A stretch of 8,522 nt of DNA from Gammaproteobacteria bacterium (GCA_013153955.1 JAADDM010000014.1:1-8522), one strand, 5' to 3'; positions 1-6,369 are shown, counted from the first letter of the stretch. A program made the numbers and translations. Notes: generated by a model not told the origin, from the sequence alone.

Positions 1-800
1 TTCTCATCATCAATGCGTACAAAGCCACAGTGCATCCACGTGTTAACGTAGTGATCGCCTGTTGCACACTCTGACTGTGCAATTTCATTTTCATGGTGTG
101 GAAAAGAGAGATCCATGCCGCCGCCGTGAATATCGAAGTGATTACCAAGGCATTTAGTCGACATCGCAGAGCACTCAATATGCCAGCCAGGACGTCCTTC
201 TCCCCAGTTAGAGTCCCAAGCAGGCTCATCTTCTTTTGAAGCTTTCCATAAAACAAAGTCCATTGGATCTTGCTTCATTTCATTAACTTCAACACGCGCA
301 CCCGCTTCTAAATCCTCAATATTTTTACCCGAAAGACGGCCATAAGTTTCAAAGGATTTTACTTTAAAATAGACATCGCCATTGCTCGCTGGATACGCAA
401 ACCCTTTATCAATTAAGGTTTGAATCATCTGCTTTATTTCACCCATATGCTCAGTGGCTTTAGGCTCCATGTCCGGACGCAAGACATTCATCGCTTTCTC
501 ATCGGCGTGCATCTCATCAATCATACGCTCTGTTAGCGTCTGAATGGATTCACCATTTTCCAAGGCTCTCTTAATGATTTTGTCATCAATATCGGTGATA
601 TTTCGCACATAATTAACCTCATAGCCAAGGGTACGTAGGTGGCGAACAATCGTATCAAATACCACCATCACGCGTGCATGACCAATATGGCACAGGTCGT
701 AGACGGTAATGCCACAGACATACATGCCGACTTTATCGGCTTCAATCGGCGTGAAAAGTGATTTTTGACGGGTTTCGGTATTAAATATTTGTAGGCTCAT
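1..800 (-). CDS. cysS: Cysteine--tRNA ligase, N-terminal part (runs off left edge)
   Basis: Class I aminoacyl-tRNA synthetase that charges tRNA-Cys in the cytoplasm. Reading leftward from the ATG at 798-800, 266 codons are present, a little over half of the usual length of about 460 residues. Seen: the VCGITVYD segment with Cys29, a zinc ligand in the family; the class I HIGH signature at residues 38-41; the NITDIDDKII block; and the WHIECSAMS and FPHHENEIAQSE segments that supply the other zinc ligands. The KMSKS loop and the anticodon-binding domain lie beyond the window. A good Shine-Dalgarno AGGA at 807-810, six bases before the ATG, supports this start. The gene is divergent from ppiA. 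No premature stop or frameshift is visible in the part shown. Confidence 0.97.
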   Translation of the reverse strand, partial: MSLQIFNTETRQKSLFTPIEADKVGMYVCGITVYDLCHIGHARVMVVFDTIVRHLRTLGYEVNYVRNITDIDDKIIKRALENGESIQTLTERMIDEMHADEKAMNVLRPDMEPKATEHMGEIKQMIQTLIDKGFAYPASNGDVYFKVKSFETYGRLSGKNIEDLEAGARVEVNEMKQDPMDFVLWKASKEDEPAWDSNWGEGRPGWHIECSAMSTKCLGNHFDIHGGGMDLSFPHHENEIAQSECATGDHYVNTWMHCGFVRIDDE

Positions 801-876
801 TATGTGTCCTGTTCTTATGAATATGGGGCGTTCACCGAGTTTATAGAAACAAGCGTATACCTGACCTATATCTTGG

Positions 877-885
877 TGATAGAAT
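877..885 (+). promoter_or_regulatory. Candidate extended -10 promoter of ppiA
   Basis: TGATAGAAT at 877-885 fits an extended -10 element (TG, one base, then TAGAAT, 5 of 6 matches to TATAAT). It predicts a transcript start near 892 and a leader of about 40 bases before ppiA. No good -35 lies 16-18 bases upstream, as is common for extended -10 promoters. An alternative pairing is TTGGTG (873-878) with TAACTT (896-901) at 17-base spacing. Called by eye only. Confidence 0.45.
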
Positions 886-931
886 GCGCTTATTGTAACT
901 TAATTATTCTTAGATTTCGGGAGTGAATCAC

Positions 932-1552
932 ATGACGAGACGTTTGTTTTTGGGCCTTAAAACCGCTGCTTTTACTTTATTAATGAGCTCTGCGGTTTTT
1001 GCGCAATCTTCAACAGCCCCAACAGCTGAATCAACCGCACCCACTACTGTGCACCCACAAGTGATGTTTGAAACCACACAAGGTAATTTTGTGCTGGAGC
1101 TTTATCCTGATAAAGCTCCTAAAACCGTTGATAACTTTCTAACATACGTCAACGAAAAGTTTTACGATGACACTATTTTTCACCGTGTCATTCCTAACTT
1201 TATGGTGCAAGGAGGTGGTTTTACGGAAGATATGAAGAAGAAGCCCACACACGCCCCTATTCAAAATGAAGCGGACAACGGCTTACGCAACCGTATTGGC
1301 ACAGTTGCCATGGCACGTACCAATGACCCTCACTCTGCAACGGCACAGTTTTTTGTAAACGTTTCTCAAAACAGCATGCTGGACTTCCGTGAAAAACATG
1401 GTCGTGGCTGGGGCTATACCGTGTTTGGTAAAGTCATCAAAGGTATGAAGACCATCAACAAAATTCGTTCGACAAAAACGGGATTTAAAAATGGCTATAA
1501 AGATGTTCCGATGGACACCGTTATGATTATCAAAGCACGCCAAATTAAATAA
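932..1552 (+). CDS. ppiA: Periplasmic peptidyl-prolyl cis-trans isomerase, cyclophilin type (PpiA-like)
   Basis: Cyclophilin that isomerises X-Pro bonds to help proteins fold, exported to the periplasm. The ATG at 932 is preferred over the in-frame GTG at 923 because the Shine-Dalgarno GGGAG (919-923) sits eight bases before 932 but overlaps 923. This gives 206 residues. Residues 1-24 form a Sec signal peptide: basic MTRR, a hydrophobic core, then a VFA/Q cleavage site. A Thr/Pro/Ala-rich linker (about 25-42) follows, then one cyclophilin domain. Catalytic-region residues visible are FHR (Arg85), Phe90 and Gln93 in NFMVQGGG, then DPHSATAQFFVN and GYTVFGKV. The gene is followed by a strong terminator and then by the cytoplasmic paralogue. 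No substrate can be inferred. Confidence 0.94.
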   Translation: MTRRLFLGLKTAAFTLLMSSAVFAQSSTAPTAESTAPTTVHPQVMFETTQGNFVLELYPDKAPKTVDNFLTYVNEKFYDDTIFHRVIPNFMVQGGGFTEDMKKKPTHAPIQNEADNGLRNRIGTVAMARTNDPHSATAQFFVNVSQNSMLDFREKHGRGWGYTVFGKVIKGMKTINKIRSTKTGFKNGYKDVPMDTVMIIKARQIK

Positions 1553-1571
1553 TCACACAACACTTTTAAAC

Positions 1572-1621
1572 AACCTCTTAAGGTCATGCGAAACTTGCCA
1601 TGATTTTAAAGAGGTTTTTTT
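1572..1621 (+). terminator. Rho-independent terminator between ppiA and ppiB
   Basis: Arms 1572-1588 and 1599-1616 form a 17-bp stem (two G-U pairs, one bulged A at 1608) around a 10-base loop. A run of seven T (1615-1621) overlaps the base of the stem. It begins 20 bases after the ppiA stop and ends 23 bases before the ppiB start, so ppiB needs read-through or a promoter of its own. Confidence 0.9.
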
Positions 1622-1644
1622 ATGATTTAACTAAAGGAAAGACA

Positions 1645-2148
1645 ATGTCAAAAGTAAAAATTGAAACCAGCATGGGAAATATCGTCATTGAGTTAGATGA
1701 AGTCAATGCACCTGTCGGCACAGAGAACTTTACACACTATGTGATGGATGGTTTCTTTAACGGGACTATTTTCCACCGCATCATTCCTAACTTCATGGTT
1801 CAAGGCGGCGGCATGCTTCCTGGCATGGCAGAAAAAGAGTCTGGCACTGCGATTGAGAACGAAGCGGATAACGGCCTTAAAAATGACCGTGGTACCTTAG
1901 CCTATGCGCGTACAGGTGATCCACACTCAGCAACAACACAGTTTTTCATCAACCTAAAAGATAACGACTTCTTAAACCACACAGGTAAAAACCCACAAGG
2001 TTGGGGCTATGCTGTTTTTGGTAAGGTTGTTGAGGGGATGGATATTGTGGATGAGATGGCTAAAGTGGAAACCACTAACCGCATGGGCCACTCTGATGTG
2101 CCATTTGAAGACATTACCATCACGAAAACGGTTCTGCTGGAAGATTAA
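1645..2148 (+). CDS. ppiB: Cytoplasmic peptidyl-prolyl cis-trans isomerase, cyclophilin type (PpiB)
   Basis: Cytoplasmic cyclophilin that catalyses X-Pro isomerisation. It has 167 residues, close to the roughly 164 of E. coli PpiB, and no signal peptide. The domain covers nearly the whole protein: FHR (Arg45), NFMVQGGG (Phe50, Gln53), NEADNGLKND, DPHSATTQFFIN (Phe101) and GYAVFGKVVEGM. The FLNH segment has Phe where human cyclophilin A has its drug-contacting Trp, as in E. coli PpiB. The start at 1645 has a Shine-Dalgarno AAAGGAAA (1633-1640). An in-frame ATG at 1600 is open, but it lies inside the terminator hairpin and would add a tail not seen in the family. The gene sits in tandem with a periplasmic paralogue and is followed by its own terminator. 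Confidence 0.96.
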   Translation: MSKVKIETSMGNIVIELDEVNAPVGTENFTHYVMDGFFNGTIFHRIIPNFMVQGGGMLPGMAEKESGTAIENEADNGLKNDRGTLAYARTGDPHSATTQFFINLKDNDFLNHTGKNPQGWGYAVFGKVVEGMDIVDEMAKVETTNRMGHSDVPFEDITITKTVLLED

Positions 2149-2177
2149 ACCTTAATCAAAGCCAGCCATAACTAAAG

Positions 2178-2212
2178 ACCGCAGCCTTTACAAATGAGGC
2201 TGCGGTTTTTTT
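2178..2212 (+). terminator. Rho-independent terminator of ppiB
   Basis: A perfect 10-bp GC-rich stem (ACCGCAGCCT at 2178-2187 with its complement at 2197-2206), a 9-base loop, and seven T at 2206-2212. It begins 29 bases after the ppiB stop and separates ppiB from lpxH. Confidence 0.96.
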
Positions 2213-2313
2213 ATGCCCATTGCGCGAGCTAGCTCTCTTAAATACCTCGCCTCTCCCCTGATAAGCAACCCAGAGTGGCTCCATTTTAATTTACATACAA
2301 ACAGTACCGTCAG

Positions 2314-2322
2314 TGCTAAAAT
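2314..2322 (+). promoter_or_regulatory. Candidate extended -10 promoter of lpxH
   Basis: TGCTAAAAT at 2314-2322 matches an extended -10 element, with a poor -35 (CATACA, 2294-2299) at 17-base spacing. A competing -10 is TATGAT at 2337-2342, which has no fitting -35. Because a strong terminator ends at 2212, lpxH should have a promoter between 2213 and 2417. The rest of that spacer shows only a perfect 10-base palindrome (2226-2235) and no small ORF worth calling. Confidence 0.35.
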
Positions 2323-2417
2323 TCCTCTACTATAGCTATGATAGTCTTATAGCAATACACAGCTTCGCATATTACCATCACACGCTCATCGTTCAATATA
2401 GCCAGTAGACACCCAAT

Positions 2418-3278
2418 ATGACATCCAACCCGACCGTTCAATCGTCCAGCCTAGAAACCATTAAAAATCGTGAAGCAGCCATTACGCAGCCCCCCGCTCA
2501 AGCATCCGTCCAAACAGCTGCCTATACCTTGGTGATTGCCGATATTCACCTTCAGCCTGAAGCGGACCACCCTATTAATCTGGCTTTCAAGCAATTTCTA
2601 GTAGAACAAGCGCCTAAAGCTGAGGCGCTTTATATACTCGGAGATCTCTTTGAGATGTGGGTAGGAGATGACATTGGGGCATTGCAATACAGTGCAGCCA
2701 TTCAACAACTTAACGCCCTCACTGATTCAGGTACGCCTGTCTATATTCAGTTTGGTAATCGTGATTTTTTAATGCGAAAAAAATTCTGGCAAGCTACCGG
2801 CGCAACCTATTTAAAAGAACCCTACCCTGTCACCCTCTATGGCACACCTTATTTAATGCTACATGGCGACGCTTTATGCACCGATGATAAAGCCTACCAA
2901 AGACTTCGACGTGTTTTCAGAAGCAAGCTGTTCGCTTTTATCTTTTTAGGGCTTTGTCATAGACGTCGCCTAGCCATTGGCAATAAGATGCGCCAAAGTT
3001 CCCAAAAACATAGCCAAAATAAATCCTCTGAAATTATGGATGTGAATGCGTCGGCTGTTTTGAAAGACTTTTCACGCTTTCCAGAAGTACAGCATATGAT
3101 TCATGGGCACACACACCGCCCTGCACATCACATTATTCAACAGAGTGATTCAAATAATATCCACACCAAACCCGTTTTAAATCGTTGGGTGCTAGGTGAC
3201 TGGCGACCCGACGCACAAATCATTAAAATTTCGCACACAGGAATAGAATTACTCACCTACCCTGAACACTCTAAGTGA
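2418..3278 (+). CDS. lpxH: UDP-2,3-diacylglucosamine diphosphatase (LpxH) with N-terminal extension
   Basis: Peripheral inner-membrane enzyme that hydrolyses UDP-2,3-diacylglucosamine to lipid X and UMP, the fourth step of lipid A synthesis. It is a calcineurin-type metallophosphatase. Metal ligands expected in the family are all visible: Asp42 and His44 (ADIHL), Asp76 (LGDLFEMWVGDD), Asn114 with Arg115 (GNRDFL), His149 (LHGDALCTDD), and His229 and His231 (IHGHTHRP). EIMDVN (205-210) matches the substrate-binding region of E. coli LpxH. At 286 residues it is longer than the usual 240 or so, because about 35 polar Ala/Gln/Thr/Ser-rich residues precede the catalytic core. A stop at 2406 precedes the ATG, and no ATG, GTG or TTG lies between it and the core strand. 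The Shine-Dalgarno is weak. It appears monocistronic, between two terminators. Confidence 0.95.
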   Translation: MTSNPTVQSSSLETIKNREAAITQPPAQASVQTAAYTLVIADIHLQPEADHPINLAFKQFLVEQAPKAEALYILGDLFEMWVGDDIGALQYSAAIQQLNALTDSGTPVYIQFGNRDFLMRKKFWQATGATYLKEPYPVTLYGTPYLMLHGDALCTDDKAYQRLRRVFRSKLFAFIFLGLCHRRRLAIGNKMRQSSQKHSQNKSSEIMDVNASAVLKDFSRFPEVQHMIHGHTHRPAHHIIQQSDSNNIHTKPVLNRWVLGDWRPDAQIIKISHTGIELLTYPEHSK

Positions 3279-3312
3279 AAAAATATTTCCCCTAGTGATA
3301 AAACCCAGACAT

Positions 3313-3343
3313 AAAAAAACCACTGATTAAAGTGGTTCTTTTT
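3313..3343. terminator. Bidirectional terminator between lpxH and the lipoprotein gene
   Basis: A perfect 7-bp stem (AACCACT at 3318-3324, AGTGGTT at 3331-3337) with a 6-base loop. The right flank gives T-rich CTTTTT for the rightward lpxH transcript. The left flank has seven A (3313-3319), which become a U-tract for the leftward gene ending at 3361. Its place between convergent genes fits use from both sides. Confidence 0.88.
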
Positions 3344-3360
3344 CTGAACTACATAAATAC

Positions 3361-3819
3361 TTATTCGCTACATGTGCCTTTTTTGGCCAAATCAAGCTTG
3401 GATACAGCAGCCTTTCCTTCTTTCTCTTCTACTAACTCAACTCCAGCCCCTCCCACGAAAACACCAAGTTTAATAAACTGTTCAATAAAATAGTTTTTAC
3501 CTGCCTCTACCTTTAGCATTAGGTCGTTTGGCGAAAATTCAGATTCAGTAGAAATTTTATGCTCTTTTCCTCCTTCTACTTCTTCATAAAAGAATACATC
3601 AGCAGCTGACTCACCAATACATTTTCCATCGATCCAGATATCCTTTTTTAAAGCTTTTCCTACAAATGAATCTCTATAAATATAAAGTCCTGCACTGCCA
3701 TCTGAAGGTGGACTAAACTGCTTTGCATCGTTAGACTTTTCAAGGCTTTCCATTGGAACAGAAGCACAACCAACTAGAGATAAGGCTAAAACGGTTGTGA
3801 GAGATATGATTTTAAACAT
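3361..3819 (-). CDS. Outer-membrane lipoprotein, DUF2846-like
   Basis: 152 residues. The N-terminus is a lipoprotein signal: Lys3, a hydrophobic stretch, then the lipobox Leu15-Val16-Gly17-Cys18, so Cys18 should be lipidated. Ala19 at the +2 position, rather than Asp, predicts transfer to the outer membrane. The mature part begins with a short polar linker, then a beta-rich domain from about residue 42 (AGLYIYRDSFVG, DIWIDGKCIGE, LMLKVEAGKNYFIEQF) that resembles the DUF2846 family of proteins of unknown function. Two further Cys (in DGKCIG and near the C-terminus at about 150) could form a disulfide, which is inference. The start is supported by GAGG (3827-3830), seven bases upstream. No partner gene is evident, and I propose no function. 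Confidence 0.85.
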   Translation of the reverse strand: MFKIISLTTVLALSLVGCASVPMESLEKSNDAKQFSPPSDGSAGLYIYRDSFVGKALKKDIWIDGKCIGESAADVFFYEEVEGGKEHKISTESEFSPNDLMLKVEAGKNYFIEQFIKLGVFVGGAGVELVEEKEGKAAVSKLDLAKKGTCSE

Positions 3820-3916
3820 TGAGATTCCTCGCTATTAAGCAATGACTATTTTATAAAGATAATTTTCGATTTAATTCTAACACTCAAACATAAGCAGAAT
3901 CACTTAAAAAACAACC

Positions 3917-4261
3917 CTAACGATCAAACGTTAAAAACTTGAATGTCAGCATGCCTGATTCATCAACGGTAAAGCGAACTTTCTCTTTGACTCGACCCAC
4001 TTCTTGCGTGCCAGAGCAGGTCCAACCAATCGCCCAATCGTAGCTGTAGTCGCAGCGATAGAGATTATCTTTTAAGAATACCACTTCATCTACCCGAATG
4101 CCGCCACTATAATTGGCCGCCAAACTGATATGCGATAAGTCTTGTACAAAGTCTGAGCTAAGCCCTTCAATACGCTCATTTAGGGCTTGCTTAAGTGGCA
4201 CTGCTAATGCCTTACCTTGTTGTATCGACTGATCTTTAAGCGTTTCTATGATGAAATTCAA
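3917..4261 (-). CDS. Hypothetical protein, unrecognised, probable TTG start
   Basis: I do not recognise this gene. From the TTG at 4259-4261 it encodes 114 residues. The first half looks helical (IIETLKDQ, LKQALNERIEGL); the second half looks beta-rich (GGIRVDEVVFL, KVRFTVDESGMLTFKF). Two Cys flank an aromatic segment, YSYDWAIGWT, which suggests a disulfide or metal site. There is no signal peptide or membrane segment, so it is probably cytoplasmic. The first open start is GTG at 4268-4270, but the only good Shine-Dalgarno, AGAGG (4270-4274), overlaps that GTG and lies eight bases from the TTG. The reading frame has normal composition, uses no rare features and does not overlap another gene. 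No terminator hairpin follows; the 97-base gap to the lipoprotein gene is AT-rich. Confidence 0.68.
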   Translation of the reverse strand: MNFIIETLKDQSIQQGKALAVPLKQALNERIEGLSSDFVQDLSHISLAANYSGGIRVDEVVFLKDNLYRCDYSYDWAIGWTCSGTQEVGRVKEKVRFTVDESGMLTFKFLTFDR

Positions 4262-4269
4262 ACTACACA

Positions 4270-4274
4270 CCTCT
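4270..4274 (-). promoter_or_regulatory. Shine-Dalgarno that decides the TTG start
   Basis: On the minus strand this reads AGAGG, eight bases before TTG (4259-4261). It overlaps the upstream GTG (4268-4270), which makes that GTG an unlikely start. Confidence 0.6.
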
Positions 4275-4390
4275 ATTTAAACGGGAAAATTAGGTAAAAA
4301 AAAACCTAAAAACAGCTAAACAATTTCTTTAAATAATGCGGTTAAATCACACCATCCATCTAAATCATTCAGCTATTTTTAAGCTTTTAA

Positions 4391-4435
4391 GCAAACAACC
4401 AGACCTTTAACGCCTTGCGGGGCAGGGTTGTTTGC
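4391..4435. repeat. Perfect inverted repeat, 10-bp arms, 25-base loop
   Basis: Arms GCAAACAACC (4391-4400) and GGTTGTTTGC (4426-4435) are exact complements around a GC-richer 25-base loop that can form a small GCC/GGC inner stem. It lies 36 bases past the symporter stop on the minus strand, where a terminator would be expected, but no U-tract follows on either strand. It could be a 3' stabilising hairpin, a Rho-dependent end or a member of a dispersed repeat family. The remainder of the 4275-4470 spacer holds a nine-A tract (4296-4304) flanked by TTAGGT and CCTAA, and no gene that I can see. Confidence 0.6.
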
Positions 4436-4470
4436 AGCGTTCACTTTTATACGCGCGACATTGCGTAAAA

Positions 4471-5733
4471 CTAAAACTCTTTTGAGGTTAATATGCCGCT
4501 TTCACCCTCTGACTTGGCAATGACAACCGCGCCAACAGAATCACTGAAGATATTCACGGCGGTACGCATCATATCAAGTAGTCTATCAACAACAAGTAGC
4601 AAGCCTATTGCTTCGGCGGGTAAGCCTACCGCAACCAAGATAATACTGATGGCGACTAAACTGGCTGAGGGAATCCCTGCAACCCCAATCGACGTGGTGA
4701 GTGCTACGACCACAATCAGTAGCTGGGTAGAGAAATCTAACTCGACACCAAAAAGCTGAGCAATAAAGATGGCTGCAACACACTCATACAAGGCCGTACC
4801 ATCCATATTCACGGTTGCCCCTAGGGGTAGTACAAAACTGGTTACACGATTGGACACGCCTGCTCTGTGCTCTAATGAGTTCATTGAAACAGGCAACGTT
4901 GAAGAGGACGAGCTGGTTGAGAAAGCCGTTAACAGCGCTGGTGCCATCGCTTGATAGTGCAACCAAGGGTTTTTAACGCCCCCTACAAATCTCAAAATTA
5001 ATGGCATGACGACAAGGAAGTGAACACCTAGTGCGGCCACAACGGTCATAAAGAACAGCGCTAAATTACCAAATTGATCGAAGCCTGTTTTGGCAACCGA
5101 CGCAGCGACCAGTCCAAAGACCCCTATTGGTGCGAACTTCATAATCAAGCCTGTCATGAGCATCATCACATCAAATACGCCCTGCCAGAAGTTATTCATA
5201 GTCTCTTTAGCAGCGCCTTTAATTTGGGTCAAGAAGTAACCAAATAGTAGGCTGAAGAAGATAAGGCCTAACATCTGCCCTTCTGCCGCAGCTTCTACCA
5301 CATTGGTCGGAATCATGCGCAAGAACACATCAACCACATCCCCAGCAGATTTTCCTTCCACCGCCATAGTCACTTTTTCATTGGCTTCAAGTACCGGAGC
5401 GGCATTGTCTGAGACACCAGGTTGAATCACATTCACCAAAACGAGACCAATCATAATGGCGATAAAGCTAGTCGAGACATAGTATGCAAGCGTCTTCATC
5501 CCCATTCGACCAAAACCACCATTTTCACCGACATTGGCGATTCCGGTAATAATGGCGGACATGACTAAAGGCACTACAATCATTTTAAGCGCGTTTAAGA
5601 AGAGCGTGCCAATAAAGGTATAAATAGCTAACCAGTGAATCCCCCCAATCGTGCCTTCTACGCCTGTATAAGCTCCCATACCCGCTGCTAGAACCAGCGC
5701 AATAAGTATCTGCCAATGTAATGCCAACTTCAT
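4471..5733 (-). CDS. Dicarboxylate/acidic amino acid:cation symporter (DAACS family)
   Basis: Inner-membrane secondary transporter of the glutamate/C4-dicarboxylate family (GltP, DctA, GltPh), 420 residues, normal length, hydrophobic throughout. Visible landmarks: a scaffold segment LKMIVVPLVMSAI (49-61); the serine-rich hairpin 1 tip STSSSSSTLP (272-281); the cation-binding NMDGT (309-313); the hairpin 2 tip GIPSAS (353-358); and the last core helix with Asp383, Asp387, Arg390, Thr391, Asn394 and Asp398. These align with the GltPh substrate and sodium residues D390, D394, R397, T398, N401 and D405. The retained Arg favours a substrate with a side-chain carboxylate (glutamate, aspartate or a dicarboxylate), but the exact substrate and the coupling ion (Na+ or H+) cannot be read. 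The start has AAGGA six bases upstream. It looks monocistronic, after the rhodanese terminator. Confidence 0.93.
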   Translation of the reverse strand: MKLALHWQILIALVLAAGMGAYTGVEGTIGGIHWLAIYTFIGTLFLNALKMIVVPLVMSAIITGIANVGENGGFGRMGMKTLAYYVSTSFIAIMIGLVLVNVIQPGVSDNAAPVLEANEKVTMAVEGKSAGDVVDVFLRMIPTNVVEAAAEGQMLGLIFFSLLFGYFLTQIKGAAKETMNNFWQGVFDVMMLMTGLIMKFAPIGVFGLVAASVAKTGFDQFGNLALFFMTVVAALGVHFLVVMPLILRFVGGVKNPWLHYQAMAPALLTAFSTSSSSSTLPVSMNSLEHRAGVSNRVTSFVLPLGATVNMDGTALYECVAAIFIAQLFGVELDFSTQLLIVVVALTTSIGVAGIPSASLVAISIILVAVGLPAEAIGLLLVVDRLLDMMRTAVNIFSDSVGAVVIAKSEGESGILTSKEF

Positions 5734-5796
5734 AATATGTCCTTGTCTCTATTATTTTAATATTCGCTTAGTAAACCATAAAAAGGCGGACTAAAT

Positions 5797-5833
5797 AAAA
5801 AAAGCGCTTAAAACAGAGGCTTTAAGCGCTTTT
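5797..5833 (-). terminator. Rho-independent terminator of the rhodanese gene
   Basis: A perfect 13-bp stem (5800-5812 with 5821-5833, core AAGCGCTTAAA) and an 8-base loop. Read leftward it ends in seven U (A5797-A5803 on the plus strand). It lies 65 bases past the rhodanese stop and separates that gene from the symporter. Four T on the right side would give only weak termination rightward. Confidence 0.93.
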
Positions 5834-5898
5834 ATCAAACGAGTTTTAAAGGTTTGCCAATCGCAAACTACTCATTTTAAGATATTTTGGTTTAACCG

Positions 5899-6195
5899 TT
5901 ATAGGTCTGCACACTGGTGCCAAGCCATGAATGAACCAAGGTTGTGAACATCCGTAAAACTTTGCGACAGTAAGATCTGCATGGCCATGTGAGAACGCTG
6001 ACCTGAACGACAGAAAACAATGACCGGTCGAGACTGGTCTAACATGCTTGCACCGACACGGTCGATATCTTGTAACGGGATATTAATCGCTCCGGGTAAC
6101 TTACTTGAAGCAAATTCTTCAGGGGTCCGGACATCCACCAACTGTGCATTTGAACTCTTAATTAAACGCTTTGCATCTTCACATGGTATAAACAT
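5899..6195 (-). CDS. Single-domain rhodanese-like sulfurtransferase
   Basis: 98 residues, one rhodanese domain with no signal peptide, so cytoplasmic. Seen: LVDVRTPEEF (19-28), the typical CH2A-like motif; PGAINIPL (34-41); and the active-site loop CRSGQRS with Cys62, the expected persulfide carrier, in a six-residue loop typical of sulfur-handling rather than phosphatase-like members. The C-terminus NLGSFMAWHQ departs from the usual GG-x-x-AW pattern, which is a mild oddity. Cys5 and Cys95 are extra cysteines. In-frame stops just upstream fix the ATG at 6193-6195. The best Shine-Dalgarno (GGAG) lies about 12 bases upstream, rather far. It has its own promoter and terminator. The sulfur donor and acceptor cannot be told from sequence; GlpE- or PspE-like sulfur relay is the nearest comparison. 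Confidence 0.92.
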   Translation of the reverse strand: MFIPCEDAKRLIKSSNAQLVDVRTPEEFASSKLPGAINIPLQDIDRVGASMLDQSRPVIVFCRSGQRSHMAMQILLSQSFTDVHNLGSFMAWHQCADL

Positions 6196-6241
6196 TATTT
6201 ATATTAACTCCCAAAATTTTTCATACTTTTATTTGGTGCGT

Positions 6242-6270
6242 AATATACCTTAATTTTGGCAAAATGCCAA
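6242..6270 (-). promoter_or_regulatory. Sigma-70 promoter of the rhodanese gene
   Basis: On the minus strand, TTGGCA (6265-6270, -35) and TATATT (6242-6247, -10) are separated by exactly 17 bases. This predicts a start near 6235 and a leader of about 40 bases. The spacing and position make it the best-looking promoter in the window together with that of psd. Confidence 0.7.
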
Positions 6271-6271
6271 A
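6255..6271. repeat. Palindrome overlapping the rhodanese -35 box (possible operator)
   Basis: TTTGGCA (6255-6261) and TGCCAAA (6265-6271) are perfect inverted 7-base arms around AAA. The right arm contains the -35 hexamer, so a dimeric regulator bound here would block RNA polymerase. No regulator is encoded nearby, and I do not recognise the site as a specific factor's box. Confidence 0.45.
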
Positions 6272-6369
6272 TCCTATTGAAACTTAGTCTTTTAGACTTC
6301 AATAAAGGCGACTTAGTAACGTTCAAAACACCTATAAATACTAGCTAACCTCAACCCGTTTTTCAAACG

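Noticed and set aside
923..931. GTG start for PpiA three codons upstream
   Set aside because: The Shine-Dalgarno overlaps this GTG; the ATG at 932 has proper eight-base spacing and gives a cleaner signal peptide.
1283..1543. 86-codon open frame on the minus strand inside ppiA
   Set aside because: It overlaps a clear cyclophilin gene completely and shows no recognisable domain: a coding shadow.
1600..1644. In-frame upstream ATG that would lengthen PpiB by 15 residues
   Set aside because: The ATG lies within the ppiA terminator stem, has no Shine-Dalgarno and adds residues absent from the family; 1645 has a good ribosome site.
2226..2235. Perfect 10-base palindrome GAGCTAGCTC in the ppiB-lpxH spacer
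   Set aside because: It is short and gapless, far upstream of the candidate promoter, and not repeated in the window; it is probably chance.
4493..4966. Several open frames on both strands inside the symporter gene
   Set aside because: All are low-complexity shadows of the symporter coding frame.
6286..6298. Short inverted repeat AGTCT-TTT-AGACT upstream of the rhodanese promoter
   Set aside because: Only five base pairs, A/T-rich surroundings and no matching site elsewhere in the window; insufficient for a call.
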